Below, piece by piece: positions 57,642-64,000 of a stretch of 64,000 nucleotides of DNA. The translations under genes and the position numbers were made by a program. The stretch's first letter is position 1, and each line of letters starts with the position of its first letter. Under the pieces are notes generated by a model. It was not told the DNA's origin, searched no databases, and worked only from the letters and a program-made list of their open reading frames with translations. The DNA is from Streptomyces sp. NRRL S-350. GTDB taxonomy: Bacteria > Actinomycetota > Actinomycetes > Streptomycetales > Streptomycetaceae. Location of the stretch: NCBI RefSeq assembly GCF_000719705.1, contig NZ_JOHO01000030.1, positions 14,564 to 78,563 on the forward strand, given 5' to 3'.

Positions 57642-59171
57642 GTGACAGGCGACTACCTCACCCGCATCGGCACCCTCATCCGTACCGCACGTCAGCACCG
57701 CGGCTGGTCCCAGGCGCAGCTCGGCGAGGCACTCGGCACCAGCCAGAGCGCGGTCAACCGCATCGAACAGGGCAAGCAGAACGTCAGCCTTGAGATGATC
57801 GCCCGCATCGGCGAAGCCCTCGACAGCGAGATCGTCTCCCTCGGCTACTCCGGCCCCATGCACCTGCGGGTTGCCGGTGGCACCCGCCTCTCCGGCGCCA
57901 TCGACGTCCGCAGCAGCAAGAACGCCTGCGTCGCGATCCTCTGCGCGTCGCTGCTGACCACCGGCCGCACCACCATCCGCAGCGTCGCCCGGATCGAGGA
58001 GGTCTACCGCATCCTCGAAGTCCTGACCAGCATCGGCGTCAAGAGCCGCTGGATCAACGACGGCCGCGACCTCGAACTCACCCCGCCCGCCGAGCTGGAC
58101 CTCGCGGCGATGGACGTCGAGGCCGCCCGCCGCACCCGCAGCGTGCTGATGTTCCTCGGCCCGCTGATGCACCGCGCCCAGCGCTTCGCCATCCCGTACG
58201 CGGGCGGCTGCGACCTCGGCACCCGCACCGTCCAGCCGCACCTGACGGCGCTGCGCCGCTTCGGCCTTGAGGTCGCGACCACCGGCGGCGCCTACCACGC
58301 CTCGGTCGAGCAGGGCGCCCCGATGGACCGCCCGATCGTCCTGACCGAGCGCGGGGACACCGTCACCGAGAACGCCCTGCTGGCCGCCGCGCGGCACGAC
58401 GGCGTCAGCGTCATCCGCAACGCCTCGCCCAACTACATGGTTCAGGACCTGTGCTTCTTCCTGGAGGAACTGGGCGTCAGGATCGAGGGCATCGGCACCA
58501 CCACCCTCACCGTGCACGGCGTGCCGGAGATCACCCGCGACGTCGACTACACCCCGGCCGAGGACCCGGTGGAGGCGATGAGCCTGCTCGCCGCCGCCGT
58601 CGTCACCTCCTCCGAGCTGACGATCCGCCGGGTACCGATCGAGTTCCTGGAGATCGAGCTCGCGGTGCTGGAAGGCATGGGCCTCGACTACGACCGCACC
58701 CCCGAGTACCGGGCCCACAACGGCCACACGCGGCTGGTCGACCTCACCGTGCGCCCCTCCAAGCTGACCGCGCCGATCGACACCATCCACCCGATGCCGT
58801 TCCCCGGCATCAACATCGACAACGTGCCGTTCTTCGCCGCCATCGCCGCGGCCGCCCACGGCACCACGATGATCCACGACTGGGTCTACGACAACCGCGC
58901 GATCTACCTCACCGAGCTGACCCGCCTCGGCGCCGACGTCAAGCTCCTCGACCCGCACCGCGTCCTGGTCCAGGGCCCCACCCGCTGGCGCGCCGCCGAG
59001 ATGATGTGCCCGCCGGCCCTGCGCCCGGCCGTGGTCATCCTCCTCGCGATGCTCGCCGCCCAGGGCACCTCCGTCCTGCGCAACGTCTACGTCATCAACC
59101 GCGGCTACGAGGACCTCGCCGAGCGCCTCAACTCCATCGGCGCCCGGATCGAGACGTTCCGCGACATCTGA
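57642..59171 (+). CDS. murA: HTH-MurA fusion: UDP-GlcNAc 1-carboxyvinyltransferase-like protein
   Basis: This 509-aa protein joins an N-terminal XRE-type HTH (~3-66: IRTARQHRGWSQAQLGEALG, SQSAVNRIEQGKQNVS) to an EPSP/MurA-type enolpyruvyl transferase. MurA marks: the Ser-Lys-Asn segment DVRSSKNACVAIL and the PEP-binding Cys (~residue 188) in AGGCDLGTRTVQPHL. Streptomyces have a separate housekeeping MurA, so this is a second, HTH-bearing copy. It may sense UDP-GlcNAc or PEP to regulate cell wall genes, or be an enzyme that binds its own promoter; inference. GTG start without ribosome site. Confidence 0.88.
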   Translation: MTGDYLTRIGTLIRTARQHRGWSQAQLGEALGTSQSAVNRIEQGKQNVSLEMIARIGEALDSEIVSLGYSGPMHLRVAGGTRLSGAIDVRSSKNACVAILCASLLTTGRTTIRSVARIEEVYRILEVLTSIGVKSRWINDGRDLELTPPAELDLAAMDVEAARRTRSVLMFLGPLMHRAQRFAIPYAGGCDLGTRTVQPHLTALRRFGLEVATTGGAYHASVEQGAPMDRPIVLTERGDTVTENALLAAARHDGVSVIRNASPNYMVQDLCFFLEELGVRIEGIGTTTLTVHGVPEITRDVDYTPAEDPVEAMSLLAAAVVTSSELTIRRVPIEFLEIELAVLEGMGLDYDRTPEYRAHNGHTRLVDLTVRPSKLTAPIDTIHPMPFPGINIDNVPFFAAIAAAAHGTTMIHDWVYDNRAIYLTELTRLGADVKLLDPHRVLVQGPTRWRAAEMMCPPALRPAVVILLAMLAAQGTSVLRNVYVINRGYEDLAERLNSIGARIETFRDI

Positions 59172-59193
59172 CCCCCGCCCCCGCCGCCCGGCC

Positions 59194-59700
59194 TCACCCG
59201 CTGAGCCCGGTCAGCAGTACCGCCACGTCCAACCCGGTGTTCAGGTAGTCCACGAACACCGGGTTGTTCAGCGCCCGGGGCGAACGCCGCTCCCGCACCA
59301 GACGGACCGCCTCGTCCGTGCCGTGCCCGAGGTCGACCAGCGCCTGCGCCACCACCAGGCCCGAGCGGTTGTAGCCCGCGTGGCAGCGCACCAGCGTCCG
59401 ACAGCCCCGGCGGACGGCGGCCGCGGTGAGCCAGGCCGCCTCCTGGACGGCGAGCAGTTGGCCGGGGGAGAGCGGTCCGTCGGGCACCTCCCGGACGACG
59501 TGCTCCACCCCCGGCGCCGGGCCGTGCCCGGGGAGCGTGAAGAGGCTGACCACCAGGTCGAACTCGCCCTTCACGACCGCGCGTTCCGGTTCGCCGCCGG
59601 GCAGGGTGTAGTAGTGCCCGCCCATCCACAGCCCTGGAGCGATCTCGGTCCAGGGCTCGGACGGCCCGGGCGCGTCGCGTTCCTTCTGGCGGGTTCGCAA
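59194..59700 (-). CDS. Dual-specificity/tyrosine-type protein phosphatase
   Basis: This 168-aa protein has a TTG start at 59700 with GGAGGGAG 5 nt upstream, a strong reason to accept the rare start. The P-loop CX5R is RCHAGYNRSGL with Cys and Arg intact, and PDGPLSPGQL includes a plausible general-acid Asp. Small DSP of actinobacterial type; the partner kinase is unknown. It is 25 nt downstream of the DinB gene and probably cotranscribed. It is convergent with the HTH-MurA gene. Confidence 0.85.
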   Translation of the reverse strand: MRTRQKERDAPGPSEPWTEIAPGLWMGGHYYTLPGGEPERAVVKGEFDLVVSLFTLPGHGPAPGVEHVVREVPDGPLSPGQLLAVQEAAWLTAAAVRRGCRTLVRCHAGYNRSGLVVAQALVDLGHGTDEAVRLVRERRSPRALNNPVFVDYLNTGLDVAVLLTGLSG

Positions 59701-59725
59701 TCCGACTCCCTCCGGCCCGCCGCCG

Positions 59726-60229
59726 CTATTCGCCGGTGCTGCCGTCGAGGTGCTCGCGGAGGAGGTCGGCGTGGCCGTTGTGGCGGGCGTACTCCTCGAT
59801 CATGTGGGTGAGGATCCAGCGCAGCGAGAAGGCCTCCTCGCCGTGGTGGCCCAGGACGTCCAACGACTCTGCGGCGGAGACGAGTTCCCGTGCGTGGTCG
59901 CACTCGCGGCGCCAGACGGCGAAGGCCTCCTCCGGGTCGGCGGTGTCGGCGTCGAACTCGGCGAAGGAGCCGTCGGGGTGCTTCCAGAAACCGGGTGCGG
60001 CCTCGCCGTTGAGGACGTTGCGGAACCAGCCGCGTTCCACCTCGGCGAGGTGGCGGACCAGTCCTAGCAGGGAGAGCCCGGAGGGTTCCAGCACGCGGGT
60101 GCGCAGTTGCTCGGCGGTCAGGCCGGTGCACTTCATCGCGAGGGTGTCACGTTGGTGGTCCAGGAAGCCTGCGAGGGTGGTGCGTTCGTCGGCGGTGCGC
60201 GGGGTGCGGGTGCGTTGATCGTCGGCCAT
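59726..60229 (-). CDS. DinB-family (DUF664-type) metal-binding protein
   Basis: This 167-aa four-helix protein has the DUF664 layout: LAGFLDHQRDTLAMKCTGLT, the first metal His in LVRHLAEVERGWFRNVL, and the others in LTHMIEEYARHNGHADLLRE. In actinobacteria many such proteins are mycothiol-dependent S-transferases or detoxification enzymes. It lies downstream of cobK in the same direction with a 55-nt gap and could be in that transcript. Confidence 0.9.
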   Translation of the reverse strand: MADDQRTRTPRTADERTTLAGFLDHQRDTLAMKCTGLTAEQLRTRVLEPSGLSLLGLVRHLAEVERGWFRNVLNGEAAPGFWKHPDGSFAEFDADTADPEEAFAVWRRECDHARELVSAAESLDVLGHHGEEAFSLRWILTHMIEEYARHNGHADLLREHLDGSTGE

Positions 60230-60284
60230 CGGGCCATCCTGCCGGACGGTCGGCGGCGCCGCCCGGCTGTTTCACCGGCCGGGC

Positions 60285-61025
60285 TCAGCCCGGTTGCTCC
60301 AGCCAGTGCAGTGCGGCCGCCACGTCCGGCGCGACCGGCACGCCTTCCGGTACCGGGGGGCGCTCCACCATGACCACGGGCAGGCCGAGTTCGCGGGCGG
60401 CCGTCAGCTTGGGCGCGGTCGCGGCGCCGCCGCTGTCCTTGGTGACCAGGACGTCGATGCGGTGGTCGCGCAGCAGCGCGCGTTCGCCGTCGAGCGTGAA
60501 CGGGCCGCGGTCCAGCAGGACTTCGAAGGAGGGCGGCAGCGGCGGCTCGGGCGGGTCCACCGAGCGGGCGAGGAAGTGGACTCGGTCGAGGTGCGCGAAC
60601 GCCGCGACGCCCTGCCGTCCGATGGTGAGGAAGATCCGCTCCCCGCGCCGCGGCAGCAGGTCGGCCGCCTCGGCGAGTGAGGCGGCGGGGAGCCAGCGGT
60701 CCCCGGTGACCGGCGCGAAGCCGGGGCGGCGCAGGACCAGCAGCGGCACGCCGGTGGCGGCGGCCGCGAGCGCGGCGTTGTGGGAGATGCCGGCGGCGAA
60801 CGGGTGGGTGGCGTCCACGACGGCGTCCACCCGTTCGGCGCGCAGCCAGTCGGCCAGGCCGTCCGGGCCGCCGAAGCCGCCGATCCGCACCTCGCCGGCG
60901 GGCAGCCGGGGCCGGGCGACCCGGCCGGCGAGCGAGCTGGTGACCCGCAGGGACGGCCGGCCGTCGACGGCGGCGGCCAGTGCCCGCCCCTCCGTCGTCC
61001 CGCCGAGGACGAGCAGGTGCCGCAT
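60285..61025 (-). CDS. cobK: Precorrin-6A reductase CobK/CbiJ
   Basis: This 246-aa protein starts at ATG 61025, overlapping the cobM stop. Family motifs: LLVLGGTTEGRALA at the N-terminus, VDATHPFAAGISHNAA and VLVTKDSGGAATAPKL. It reduces the C18-C19 bond of precorrin-6A with NADPH. Third gene of cobL-cobM-cobK. Confidence 0.96.
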   Translation of the reverse strand: MRHLLVLGGTTEGRALAAAVDGRPSLRVTSSLAGRVARPRLPAGEVRIGGFGGPDGLADWLRAERVDAVVDATHPFAAGISHNAALAAAATGVPLLVLRRPGFAPVTGDRWLPAASLAEAADLLPRRGERIFLTIGRQGVAAFAHLDRVHFLARSVDPPEPPLPPSFEVLLDRGPFTLDGERALLRDHRIDVLVTKDSGGAATAPKLTAARELGLPVVMVERPPVPEGVPVAPDVAAALHWLEQPG

Positions 61026-61786
61026 CACGCCCCGCAGGGCTCGTGCGGGCGCTCGCGGTCCGCCGAGTAGAGGTGGCTGTCGCGGAAGTGCTCGGCGGCC
61101 AGGGTGCGGCCGACGATGATGACGGCGGTGCGGACCACACCGGCGGCCTTGACCTGTTCGGCGATGTCGCCGACGGTGCCGCGCAGCACCAGCTCGTCGG
61201 GGCGGCTGGCCATGGCGACGACGGCGGCGGGGCAGTCGGCGCCGTAGTGCGGGAGCAGCTGCTCGACCACGTCGTCGACGTACCCGGCGGCCAGGTGCAG
61301 CACGAGCAGGGCGCCGCTGCGGCCGAGGGTTGCGAGGTCCTCGCCCTCGGGCATCGGGGTGGCGCGCTTGGCGATGCGCGTCAGGATGACGGTCTGGCCG
61401 ACGGTCGGCACGGTCAACTCCCGCTTCAGCGCTGCCGCCGCGGCGGCGAAGGCGGGCACGCCGGGGACGACCTCGTACGGGATCCCGGCCGCGTCCAGTC
61501 GGCGCATCTGCTCGGCGACGGCGGAGAACACGGACGGGTCGCCGGAGTGCAGCCGGGCCACGTCGTGGCCCTCGCGGTGGGCTCGGGCCATCTCGTCGAT
61601 GATCAGGTCCAGTGTCATCCGGGCGGTGTCGATGAGCCGGGCGCCGGGCGGGCACTCGTCCAGCAGTTCGCGCGGGACGAGGCTGCCGGCGAACAGGCAG
61701 ACGTCGGCGCGGGCCAGGATGCGCTGGCCGCGCAGGGTGATCAGGTCGGCGGCGCCCGGGCCGGCGCCGATGAAGTAGACGGTCAC
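61025..61786 (-). CDS. cobM: Precorrin-4 C11-methyltransferase CobM/CbiF
   Basis: This 253-aa protein has a GTG start at 61786 overlapping cobL. Tetrapyrrole methylase with VYFIGAGPGAADLITLRG, LHSGDPSVFSAVAEQM, EVVPGVPAFAAAAAAL and VILTRIAKRATPMPEGED, the last being typical of CobM. It methylates C-11 of precorrin-4 to precorrin-5. Confidence 0.96.
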   Translation of the reverse strand: MTVYFIGAGPGAADLITLRGQRILARADVCLFAGSLVPRELLDECPPGARLIDTARMTLDLIIDEMARAHREGHDVARLHSGDPSVFSAVAEQMRRLDAAGIPYEVVPGVPAFAAAAAALKRELTVPTVGQTVILTRIAKRATPMPEGEDLATLGRSGALLVLHLAAGYVDDVVEQLLPHYGADCPAAVVAMASRPDELVLRGTVGDIAEQVKAAGVVRTAVIIVGRTLAAEHFRDSHLYSADRERPHEPCGA

Positions 61787-63036
61787 GAGGCGTCCTCCTG
61801 GGGGGCTTCGGGCTTGCGGGTGTCGGGCTTGACGGCGGACCACTGGGTGACCGGCATGGCTTGACGCCACCCGGTGAAGCCGCCCACCGGGACGGCGTGG
61901 GCGACGGCGAGCTTGACGAGCTCGCCGCCGTGGCGCCGGTACCACTCGGCGAGCAGGGCCTCGGACTCCAGCGTCACGGTGTTGGCGACCAGTCGGCCGC
62001 CCGGGCGCAGGTCCGCCCAGCAACGGTCCAGCAGCCCTGGCGCGGTGAGGCCGCCGCCGATGAACACGGCGTCGGGGGAGGGGAGTCCGGCGAGGGCGGC
62101 GGGGGCCGGTCCGGTCACCACGCGCAGCCGGGGCACACCGAGCGCGGCGGCGTTGCGGGCGATCCGCTCGGCCCGGACAAGGTCGCGCTCGACGGTGACG
62201 GCCCGGCAGTCGCGGTGGGCACGCAGCCACTCGATGGCGATCGAGCCGGAACCGCCGCCGACGTCCCAGAGCAGTTCGCCGGGGGAGGGGGCGAGGGCGG
62301 CCAGGGTGGCGGCGCGGACGTGCCGTTTGGTGAGCTGGCCGTCGCTCTCGTACGCGGTGTCGGGCAGGCCGGGGACGAGGGACGTGCGGGGGCCGTCGCC
62401 GAGGTCGACGGCGATGACGTTCAAAGGGGCGCCCGGCGGGTGCGGCCAGCCGTCGGCGGGGCCGGCCAGGTGCCGCTCGGCGGGAGCGCCGAGCTGTTCA
62501 AGCACGCGCAGCCGGGCGGTGCCGTAGCCGCGGGCCGTGAGCAGCGCGGCGACGGCGGCCGGGGTGGCGGCGTCGGCGCTGAGCACCAGCAGGCGGCGGC
62601 CGGGGTGGAGGGCGAACGTGAGGGAGTCGAGCGGGCGGCCGACCAGGCTGACCACCTCGGTCGCCTCCAGGGGCCAGCCGAGCCGGGCGCAGGCGTAGGC
62701 GACGGAGGAGGGGTGTGGCAGCACGCGCAGGTGTTCGGCGCCGACGGTCTCGGCGAGGGTGCGGCCGATGCCGTAGAACATGGGGTCGCCGCTGGCCAGG
62801 ACGGCGACGCGGCGGTCGGCGTGGGCGGCGAGGAGGCCGGGGACGGCCGGGCGTAGCGGGGAGGGCCAGGGGACGCGCTCGGCGGACACCTCCTCGCGGG
62901 GCAGCAGGTCCAGCTGGCGGGGGCCGCCGACGACCACCTCGGCGTTCCGCAGCGCGGCGCGGCCGGTGGCGGCGAGGCCGGGCCAGCCGTCGGCCCCGAT
63001 ACCGACGACGGTGATCGGGGATGGCAGCTCGGGCAC
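61783..63036 (-). CDS. cobL: Precorrin-6Y C5,15-methyltransferase (decarboxylating) CobL
   Basis: This 417-aa protein has GTG 63036 with AGGAG 7 nt upstream; the in-frame extension to 63216 translates repeat copy F and is rejected. Fusion of a CbiE-type methylase (1-~205: ITVVGIGADGWPGL, LASGDPMFYGIGRTL, HPSSVAYACARLGWP) with a CbiT-type methyltransferase (~225-417: LTKRHVRAATLAAL, LWDVGGGSGSIAIEWL). It methylates C-5 and C-15 and decarboxylates the C-12 acetate, giving precorrin-8. Heads the cobLMK operon. Confidence 0.96.
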   Translation of the reverse strand: MPELPSPITVVGIGADGWPGLAATGRAALRNAEVVVGGPRQLDLLPREEVSAERVPWPSPLRPAVPGLLAAHADRRVAVLASGDPMFYGIGRTLAETVGAEHLRVLPHPSSVAYACARLGWPLEATEVVSLVGRPLDSLTFALHPGRRLLVLSADAATPAAVAALLTARGYGTARLRVLEQLGAPAERHLAGPADGWPHPPGAPLNVIAVDLGDGPRTSLVPGLPDTAYESDGQLTKRHVRAATLAALAPSPGELLWDVGGGSGSIAIEWLRAHRDCRAVTVERDLVRAERIARNAAALGVPRLRVVTGPAPAALAGLPSPDAVFIGGGLTAPGLLDRCWADLRPGGRLVANTVTLESEALLAEWYRRHGGELVKLAVAHAVPVGGFTGWRQAMPVTQWSAVKPDTRKPEAPQEDAS

Positions 63037-63062
63037 CGGGTGGCTCCTCCTCGTTCGGGGGC

Positions 63063-63080
63063 GCCAGCGTTTCCGCTGGC
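63063..63080 (-). other. Hairpin in the cobL 5' leader
   Basis: GCCAGCG-TTTC-CGCTGGC lies 27 nt upstream of the cobL start. Next to it (63081-63100) is a GCC/GGC-rich segment with GCCAGGTAGGCTGCC on the minus strand. The segment could be a structured leader, but the cobalamin aptamer core motif is absent. Confidence 0.45.
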
Positions 63081-63157
63081 CGGGGCAGCCTACCTGGCAG
63101 TATCCGGGCGATTCGCGGGCGGTTCGGACTGGCTTCCTGGGGGGTGTCAGCTGAGCG

Positions 63158-63244
63158 CTGACAACTGACAGGTGACAGATAACAGCTGACAGATAACAGA
63201 TTTCAAACTCTGTCATCTGTGATCTGTTGCCGGTTGCCGGTCAC
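63158..63244. repeat. Heptad inverted repeat, copy F
   Basis: Left arm: CTGACAA, CTGACAG, GTGACAG, ATAACAG, CTGACAG, ATAACAG, ATTTC. Right arm: AAACT, CTGTCAT, CTGTGAT, CTGTTGC, CGGTTGC, CGGTCAC. Strict 7-nt phase throughout. It lies between two minus-strand genes, downstream of the gamma-glutamylcyclotransferase-like gene and upstream of the cobL leader. Confidence 0.85.
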
Positions 63245-63297
63245 CCCGACGCCTTCCCCCGACGTCTTCCCCCGGCTTCCCCCCGCCCTGCCGTCCG

Positions 63298-63723
63298 TCA
63301 CCTGTCCGCCCAGTCCCCCGACTCGATCAGTGCGGGCCGTTCGCGCAGCCGTGCCTCCGCGCCGGGCCCCGCGAGGTAGACCCAGGCCTCCCGCAGCTCG
63401 CCCGTCGCGATCCGCACCGCCATCCGTCGGCGCACGTACAGGCCGGTCCCGTCCGCCCGGCACTCCTCCAGGGCGTCCAGGGCCGCCAGGGCTCCGGCGT
63501 ACGCGCCGGGGCGGACGGTGATCAGCTCACCCGTGATCCGGCGCCCGGGTTCCGTGTCCGGCACCGCGTACGGGAAGCCGGGGCCCGCGTGCAGCGCGGC
63601 ACCGTCCAGGACCGCCGGTCGGATGTCGGTGCAGCGTCCGGCCAGGTGGACGGCGTGGTTGCGGCTGCCGCTGCGAAGGGTGCCGTAGACGAAGAACGGC
63701 AGGGCGTCCTCGGGTGCGGACAC
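63298..63723 (-). CDS. Gamma-glutamylcyclotransferase-like family protein
   Basis: This 141-aa protein has a GTG start at 63723 with GAGGAGG 8 nt upstream. The N-terminal FFVYGTLRSGSRNH is the YGTLR glycine loop of GGCT/AIG2-like proteins, and ALDALEECRADG supplies the catalytic-type Glu followed by the YVRRRMAVRI strand. Such proteins open gamma-glutamyl amines or peptides to 5-oxoproline. A link to gamma-glutamyl intermediates of ergothioneine is possible but not indicated by location. Confidence 0.88.
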   Translation of the reverse strand: MSAPEDALPFFVYGTLRSGSRNHAVHLAGRCTDIRPAVLDGAALHAGPGFPYAVPDTEPGRRITGELITVRPGAYAGALAALDALEECRADGTGLYVRRRMAVRIATGELREAWVYLAGPGAEARLRERPALIESGDWADR

Positions 63724-63855
63724 GGGTTCGACCTCCTCGCCGGGGAGCGCTCACGGTACGTCCTGTGGTCCGATTCGTGATACCGACTGGCGCGCCGGAC
63801 CGTCGATGCGCTCTCATGTCCGATGTTCGGCCAGCACCGTCCAAGGGGGACACAC

Positions 63856-63951
63856 ATGACATCGCCAGCCTCACCCCAACCGGCCACCACTTCCGGCCCG
63901 ACCCCCACCCCTTCGGGCCTGACCCCCGGCGCGTCCGGCCCGACTCCCACC
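63856..63951 (+). CDS. 5' end of a Pro/Thr/Ser-rich protein, truncated by the contig end
   Basis: ATG 63856 follows AAGGGGG by 7 nt. Only 32 codons are genomic (MTSPASPQPATTSG onward, Pro/Thr/Ser-rich); reading then runs into adapter sequence and yields the well-known artefact peptide LSLIHISEPTRQ. The true product cannot be identified. Confidence 0.7.
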
Positions 63952-64000
63952 CTGTCTCTTATACACATCTCCGAGCCCACGAGACAGGCAGAAATCTCGT
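63952..64000. other. Illumina Nextera adapter contamination
   Basis: CTGTCTCTTATACACATCT (63952-63970) is the Tn5 mosaic end, CCGAGCCCACGAGAC (63971-63985) the read-2 adapter, AGGCAGAA (63986-63993) matches Nextera i7 index N703, and ATCTCGT is the start of the P7 flow-cell sequence. On the reverse strand it encodes the artefact MGSEMCIRDR. It should be trimmed. Confidence 0.99.

Noticed and set aside
63037..63216. N-terminal extension of cobL through repeat copy F
   Set aside because: AGGAG is properly spaced from GTG 63036, and the extension has no homology to CobL.
63522..63980. Minus-strand ORF starting MGSEMCIRDR
   Set aside because: The start is adapter-derived, and the rest is antisense to a real gene start.

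Overview
The window is very GC-rich actinobacterial chromosome, best read as Streptomycetaceae (Streptomyces or a close relative such as Kitasatospora). The evidence is the codon bias, the frequent GTG starts and 4-nt gene overlaps, a Tad pilus locus, ergothioneine genes, a stand-alone NO synthase oxygenase, a GlcP-type sugar permease and an aerobic-type cobalamin pathway. I see no tRNA, rRNA, insertion sequence, prophage or CRISPR array. The last 49 bases (63952-64000) are not biological: they are Illumina Nextera adapter plus index, so the contig end is an assembly artefact that fuses adapter to a real gene start.

Layout. 1-13.3 kb: a tightly overlapping Tad/Flp-type operon (secreted proteins, SAF/CpaB, TadZ-like, TadA, TadB, TadC, Flp-like pilin, three TadE/F/G pseudopilins) ending in a 1389-aa LysM-BTAD membrane protein. 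13.4-16.6 kb: a small HAD-like protein and an 825-aa protein with an apparently inactive caspase-like fold and a TPR-like tail. 16.8-22.7 kb: a secreted sedolisin protease, then a fatty-acid oxidation group (reductase, thiolase, acyl-CoA dehydrogenase) divergent from a TetR regulator with a candidate operator. 22.8-25.8 kb: NO synthase and a sugar permease. 26-30.6 kb: egtABCD for ergothioneine. 30.8-39.8 kb: aminotransferase and SRPBCC pair, methyltransferase, PAS-GGDEF-EAL protein and a 1147-aa membrane kinase. 39.9-45.9 kb: ribA, gdhA, an AraC/GyrI regulator, a VOC protein and lnt.

46-63 kb holds most of the corrin ring pathway in four transcription units: cobN on the minus strand behind a cobalamin riboswitch and a coupled leader ORF; cobG-cobH-cobIJ on the plus strand; cbiD on the plus strand; and cobL-cobM-cobK on the minus strand. 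A Tat-exported metallophosphoesterase, an HTH-MurA fusion, a protein phosphatase and a DinB protein lie among them.

The most unusual feature is a dispersed family of intergenic inverted repeats whose arms are built from 7-nt units of the form NNRACAG, converging on a core ATTTC/GAAAT and continuing as CTGTYNN on the other side. Six AT-richer copies (about 16.7, 19.3, 32.0, 43.4, 54.0 and 63.2 kb) and one GC-rich 7-nt-period relative (24.3 kb) are present. One copy supplies the ribosome binding site, start codon and first ~20 codons of an aminotransferase gene. Several intergenic regions also hold unrelated short tandem repeats (12-18 nt units).
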